Shown here piece by piece: positions 6,975-9,463 of a DNA stretch of 9,463 bases. Numbering within the stretch: position 1 is the stretch's first letter; each line of letters begins with the position of its first letter. The notes under the pieces were generated by a model. It saw nothing but the letters and a program-made list of their open reading frames with translations, had not been told where the DNA came from and ran no database searches. Position numbers and translations under genes: made by a program. Source of the DNA: Lentisphaerota bacterium (GTDB lineage: Bacteria > Verrucomicrobiota > Kiritimatiellia > RFP12 > UBA1067); the NCBI GenBank assembly GCA_015061765.1, contig SUVZ01000121.1:1-9463 (forward strand), given 5' to 3'.

Positions 6975-9107
6975 ATGAAGGTTTCATTCAGGTTGATTTT
7001 TGCGGCGGCGTTCTGCGGAGCCAGTGTGTCGACGGCCAACGCCATGATGCAGAAGATAGGTGGAAGTGACGGGGCGTTTCCTGTCGCCCGCGGTGTGCTG
7101 GTGCGGTTTGCCGGGGAAGAGGTTGCGGAGAAATTCACATTCGAACGCATGCTTGCCGATGAGCCTATGGCCGAGGTGTCGGCGGCACAGGGAAAGATCC
7201 TCGTTAGGGCAACGGATGAGAACCGAGCAGCGGCGGCGGTTGGCCGGTACATTCGTGAAATTGCGAAAGGGCACTGGAGCCGTTGCGGGAACAGGGTGCC
7301 CGAAAGGTGGCCGCTGCCGGAGAAACCGCTTAAGGTTAAAACGGTGCTTCCGCATCTTCATGCATACAACTACTGTGTATTCTCGTATTCGTTTGCGTTC
7401 TACGGAAAGAATGAATGGCGGGCCAACATCGACAGGCTTGCGCTCTCCGGCTTCAATTCGGCGCTGGTGCCCACCGGAAACATGAAGGTGTGGCAGCTTT
7501 TCATGCGTGATGCAGGTTTTTCGGAAGAGCAGATAGCGGCCTTTATTCCTGACGAAACGGCGCAGTCCTGGGTTAATTGCGGAGTGATGGAAGGCGTCGG
7601 TGCGCCATTCCCGCCGGAGCGCATTGATGAAGAGGCGGCGCTTGGCCGCTGGATTGTCAAAGAGATGCGCTCTCTCGGCATTGAACCGATGCTTCAGGGA
7701 TTTACTGGGCTTCTGCCAAACAGTTCGACCAATGTAATCTGTGGGGCGAAATGGCCTGACGCGAGAATTTACGATCAGGGGATTTGGGCGAAGGAACTGA
7801 AGCGTCCGGTGCTTTTGGACGCCACGACGGCGGCGTATTCGAAGCTTGCGAAGCTATGGTACCGGAGACTTTATGAAGTGTATGGTATTTCCGATCCCAA
7901 ATTCTTCGTAGGCAATCTTTTCAGCGAAGGCGGCGTTGCGAAAGATGTGGATTGCTCCAAGGTTGCGGCGGCAATGCAGCGTGAGCAGCAGATTGCCGCA
8001 CCGGGCGCAATCTGGTGCATCAGCTGCTGGGGTGACGCTCCGAGACAAGATCTGCTCGACGGTCTTGCCCCCGACCTAACCCGCATAATCGTTCTCGACA
8101 AGAACATGGCGAACAGTGGCGTTTTCAAGCGCGGGTTCGGGAAGATCACATGGATATGGGGCGAGTTGCTCAACTTCGGCGGGAACGAGGGTATGTACGG
8201 CGGGATGAATGCGCTCGTCAATATGGGCGGACATTTGAAGGGCGATAACGGCAAGAGCTTGCGTGGTTACGCATCGGAATCTGAAGGGCTCGATTCCAAT
8301 CCCGTTTTCTACGACCTTTTCACTGATCAGTTTTTCCGTTATGACGTCGCCGTTGGAGAAATGGCGCTTGAACGCTGGCTTGCGGATTATGCTGTCCGCC
8401 GCTATGGAATCCGTGATTCGCGGATGGAAAAGGCTCTCGTGCTGCTATCTAAATCGATATGGAATGTTGACCGTCTGCAGGAGGGCTGTTCGGAGTCTCT
8501 GATCTGTGCCCGTCCGAAGTGGGACGTGAAACGCGCATCGACATGGAGCAGTTCTGGACCTTTGTACTATGATCCGAAGGATGTTGAAGCCGCAGCGCGG
8601 CTCTATCTTGAAACGGCAAAATCCAATCCGGGACTTTTGGATTTGGAGACGTTCCGTTTTGATTTCACGGATGTGTTCCGTCAGGTTCTTTCCGATAGGG
8701 CGCGTGCGCTTGTGCCGAGGATGAAAGACGACGAATCGGCGCGGAAGGAATTTCTTGCGATCATCGAAAGGACGGATTCGCTTTTGGCATGTACCGACGC
8801 ATTTCGCCTTGATACATGGGAGGACCGTGCCCGTAAGCGCGCAGGCGCACGCGGCGTGAGGGCTTTGCGCCGCATGTTCACCACATGGATAGAACGGCCG
8901 AATTCCAGGCTCAACGACTATGCGCATCATCAGCTTGCCGGAATGCTTTCCGGATACTATGCGCAGCGGTGGAAGATATTTTTTGCGGATTCTGAAAATG
9001 CCGAGGCGAAGCTTGACGAACTCGAACGGAATGCTCCGTTCGCAGACTGGAAGACTCCGCCCAAAAACGGCAACTTGCTTCAAATCGCTGAAGCTATCGT
9101 TGAATAA
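6975..9107 (+). CDS. Secreted GH89 alpha-N-acetylglucosaminidase (NAGLU-like), divergent
   Basis: GH89 enzymes remove terminal alpha-linked GlcNAc from heparan sulfate (human NAGLU) or from GlcNAc-alpha-1,4-Gal on gastric mucin glycans (the Clostridium perfringens enzyme). This 710-residue protein has a signal peptide (1-23, cleavage STANA), the small N-terminal alpha/beta domain (about 25-115), the TIM barrel (about 120-460) and the helical C-terminal domain (about 465-710). Family landmarks are NYCVFSYSFAFYGKNEW (132-148), FTGLLP (243-248), LLNFGGNEGMYGG (398-410), SESEGLDSN (434-442), and DYAHHQLAG with YYAQRW (648-666). By alignment from memory with human NAGLU, Glu318 (NLFSEGG) would be the acid/base and Glu437 the nucleophile. 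Oddities: the usual F-N-E before the acid is F-S-E, and the conserved MGN/W segment is CGVMEG (202-207). Length is near that of the catalytic core, with no added binding modules. Last gene of the operon, 30 bases after DUF4838. Confidence 0.9.
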   Translation: MKVSFRLIFAAAFCGASVSTANAMMQKIGGSDGAFPVARGVLVRFAGEEVAEKFTFERMLADEPMAEVSAAQGKILVRATDENRAAAAVGRYIREIAKGHWSRCGNRVPERWPLPEKPLKVKTVLPHLHAYNYCVFSYSFAFYGKNEWRANIDRLALSGFNSALVPTGNMKVWQLFMRDAGFSEEQIAAFIPDETAQSWVNCGVMEGVGAPFPPERIDEEAALGRWIVKEMRSLGIEPMLQGFTGLLPNSSTNVICGAKWPDARIYDQGIWAKELKRPVLLDATTAAYSKLAKLWYRRLYEVYGISDPKFFVGNLFSEGGVAKDVDCSKVAAAMQREQQIAAPGAIWCISCWGDAPRQDLLDGLAPDLTRIIVLDKNMANSGVFKRGFGKITWIWGELLNFGGNEGMYGGMNALVNMGGHLKGDNGKSLRGYASESEGLDSNPVFYDLFTDQFFRYDVAVGEMALERWLADYAVRRYGIRDSRMEKALVLLSKSIWNVDRLQEGCSESLICARPKWDVKRASTWSSSGPLYYDPKDVEAAARLYLETAKSNPGLLDLETFRFDFTDVFRQVLSDRARALVPRMKDDESARKEFLAIIERTDSLLACTDAFRLDTWEDRARKRAGARGVRALRRMFTTWIERPNSRLNDYAHHQLAGMLSGYYAQRWKIFFADSENAEAKLDELERNAPFADWKTPPKNGNLLQIAEAIVE

Positions 9108-9132
9108 CACCTGTCTGTTTGCTGAGAATGAA

Positions 9133-9158
9133 CATCTTGGGGTGGCATCCTGGGGTAA
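9133..9158 (+). repeat. Two-copy 13-bp near-tandem repeat
   Basis: CATCTTGGGGTGG (9133-9145) is followed directly by CATCCTGGGGTAA (9146-9158), identical at 10 of 13 positions. It sits 26 bases after the GH89 stop codon. The function is not apparent. Confidence 0.5.
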
Positions 9159-9187
9159 GACCCTTGGAAAATCGATAATTTTGGGTC
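9159..9187 (+). terminator. Candidate 3' stem-loop of the operon transcript
   Basis: GACCC (9159-9163) pairs with GGGTC (9183-9187), and AAAAT (9168-9172) pairs with ATTTT (9178-9182), around a five-base loop. A TTGG bulge lies on the 5' side. Only a short GTTTCTG follows instead of a clean T-run, so termination strength is doubtful. The ACCC of this stem can alternatively pair with the GGGT just upstream (9153-9156). Confidence 0.35.
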
Positions 9188-9220
9188 GTTTCTGTATGCT
9201 ATTTGATTTAGTATTTTAAG

Positions 9221-9242
9221 GGGATATCCCTTCGGAAAAGGG
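9221..9242 (+). repeat. Small palindrome and overlapping CCCTT/AAGGG hairpin
   Basis: GGGATATCCC (9221-9230) is a perfect palindrome. Its CCC also begins a second stem, CCCTT (9228-9232) with AAGGG (9238-9242), around CGGAA. The two stems are mutually exclusive. No T-run follows. Confidence 0.35.
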
Positions 9243-9312
9243 AGATAAGTTAAAAAGAGATAGTGAATATTCGGTTAATTGGATAGTTTCTCTTTCTTTT
9301 TGGAGGGACAGA

Positions 9313-9325
9313 CCCTTCAAAAGGG
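9313..9325 (+). repeat. Second CCCTT/AAGGG hairpin
   Basis: CCCTT (9313-9317) pairs with AAGGG (9321-9325) over a three-base loop. The flanking AG/CT can extend it with one bulged base. The same arms occur at 9228-9242 with a different loop, which suggests a related intergenic repeat element rather than coincidence, though the arms are short. Confidence 0.35.
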
Positions 9326-9414
9326 CTTGATTAGGGGTAATGTTAGGCGATTTGAGGGTTATCTTTCTTACGGCAGAATCTGCGCTATTGGAGGCAAGAT
9401 TTCGTCCGCACTGT

Positions 9415-9441
9415 AATCTTGTAAATCTTGTTAATCCTGTC
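9415..9441 (+). repeat. Three tandem 9-bp units near the right edge
   Basis: AATCTTGTA, AATCTTGTT and AATCCTGTC follow one another without gaps. They agree at seven of nine positions, with a partial match (CTGT) just before. The period of nine keeps both strands' reading frames open for the length of the array, which can create spurious small genes. From memory, similar AATCCTGT-type arrays occur in other bacterial intergenic DNA. I cannot confirm that here. Confidence 0.6.
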
Positions 9442-9463
9442 GTAGGCTATAAGCGGGTTAAGA

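Larger units (their letters stand above)
9108..9463. other. Non-coding stretch downstream of the operon
   Basis: I see no convincing gene in these 356 bases. It holds a 13-bp near-tandem repeat, three small stem-loops of CCCTT/AAGGG or GACCC/GGGTC type, a pyrimidine-rich run (TTTCTCTTTCTTTTT, 9287-9301) and three 9-base tandem units near the right end. An ATG at 9340 opens a frame to the window edge, but its AGGGG is only two bases away and the frame runs through the tandem 9-mers (translating as NLVNLVNPV), so it is not accepted as a gene. Confidence 0.6.

Noticed and set aside
8445..9110. Minus-strand 221-residue frame ending near the GH89 stop
   Set aside because: It is antisense to the conserved C-terminal domain of GH89. 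The composition is typical of a shadow frame.
8920..9219. Plus-strand 99-residue frame running past the GH89 stop
   Set aside because: Most of it overlaps the GH89 end in another frame, and the rest runs through stem-loops. There is no ribosome site at its start.
9385..9462. Possible 3' end of a convergent minus-strand gene entering from the right
   Set aside because: Only 25 codons are visible, and much of that is the 9-mer array, so the frame is not evidence of coding.
9340..9463. Possible gene start (ATG at 9340) open to the right edge
   Set aside because: The AGGGG is only two bases away and the frame reads through tandem 9-mers that are open in any case. It is too short to support.
1..9463. 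CRISPR arrays, tRNA or rRNA genes, insertion sequences or phage genes
   Set aside because: Nothing seen: no regularly spaced long repeats, no cloverleaf or rRNA motifs, and no transposase-like protein in any frame.

Overview
The window holds a four-gene, plus-strand carbohydrate-degradation operon (717-9107) and the start of a divergently transcribed minus-strand gene (583 to beyond position 1) that looks like its sensor or regulator. The mix of secreted glycosidases (GH2, GH89), a DUF4838 protein and a large secreted beta-solenoid protein, with no SusC/SusD pair, suggests a glycan-degrading, probably host-associated member of the Lentisphaerota/Kiritimatiellota/Verrucomicrobiota group. That placement is inferred from gene content, not from a marker gene.

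Layout: 1-583 (minus) is the N-terminal part of an exported protein with two OB-fold-like units, cut by the window edge. 584-716 is a compact divergent control region. It has a near-consensus sigma70 promoter for the minus gene (-35 TTGACA, 17-bp spacer, -10 TATCAT), an extended -10 (TGGTATAAT) for the operon, an 11-bp inverted repeat over that -10, and a 10-bp palindrome inside the minus-strand promoter. 717-2978 is a GH2 beta-galactosidase-type enzyme. 2991-4862 is an AT-richer, unassigned beta-solenoid-like secreted protein. 4875-6944 is a DUF4838 protein, probably a glycosidase-like TIM-barrel enzyme of unknown activity. 6975-9107 is a divergent GH89 alpha-N-acetylglucosaminidase. Intergenic gaps in the operon are 12, 12 and 30 bases, each with a strong Shine-Dalgarno. 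9108-9463 is apparently non-coding, with small hairpins, a 13-bp near-tandem repeat and three tandem 9-mers.

How the genes may work together: all four operon proteins carry N-terminal signal peptides, so breakdown would occur outside the cytoplasm. GH89 enzymes remove non-reducing terminal alpha-GlcNAc (heparan sulfate, or GlcNAc-alpha-1,4-Gal caps on gastric-type mucin glycans), and GH2 enzymes of this type commonly release beta-Gal. Stepwise removal of alpha-GlcNAc and then beta-Gal from a capped host glycan is an attractive but unproven reading. The solenoid and DUF4838 proteins are the least understood parts.
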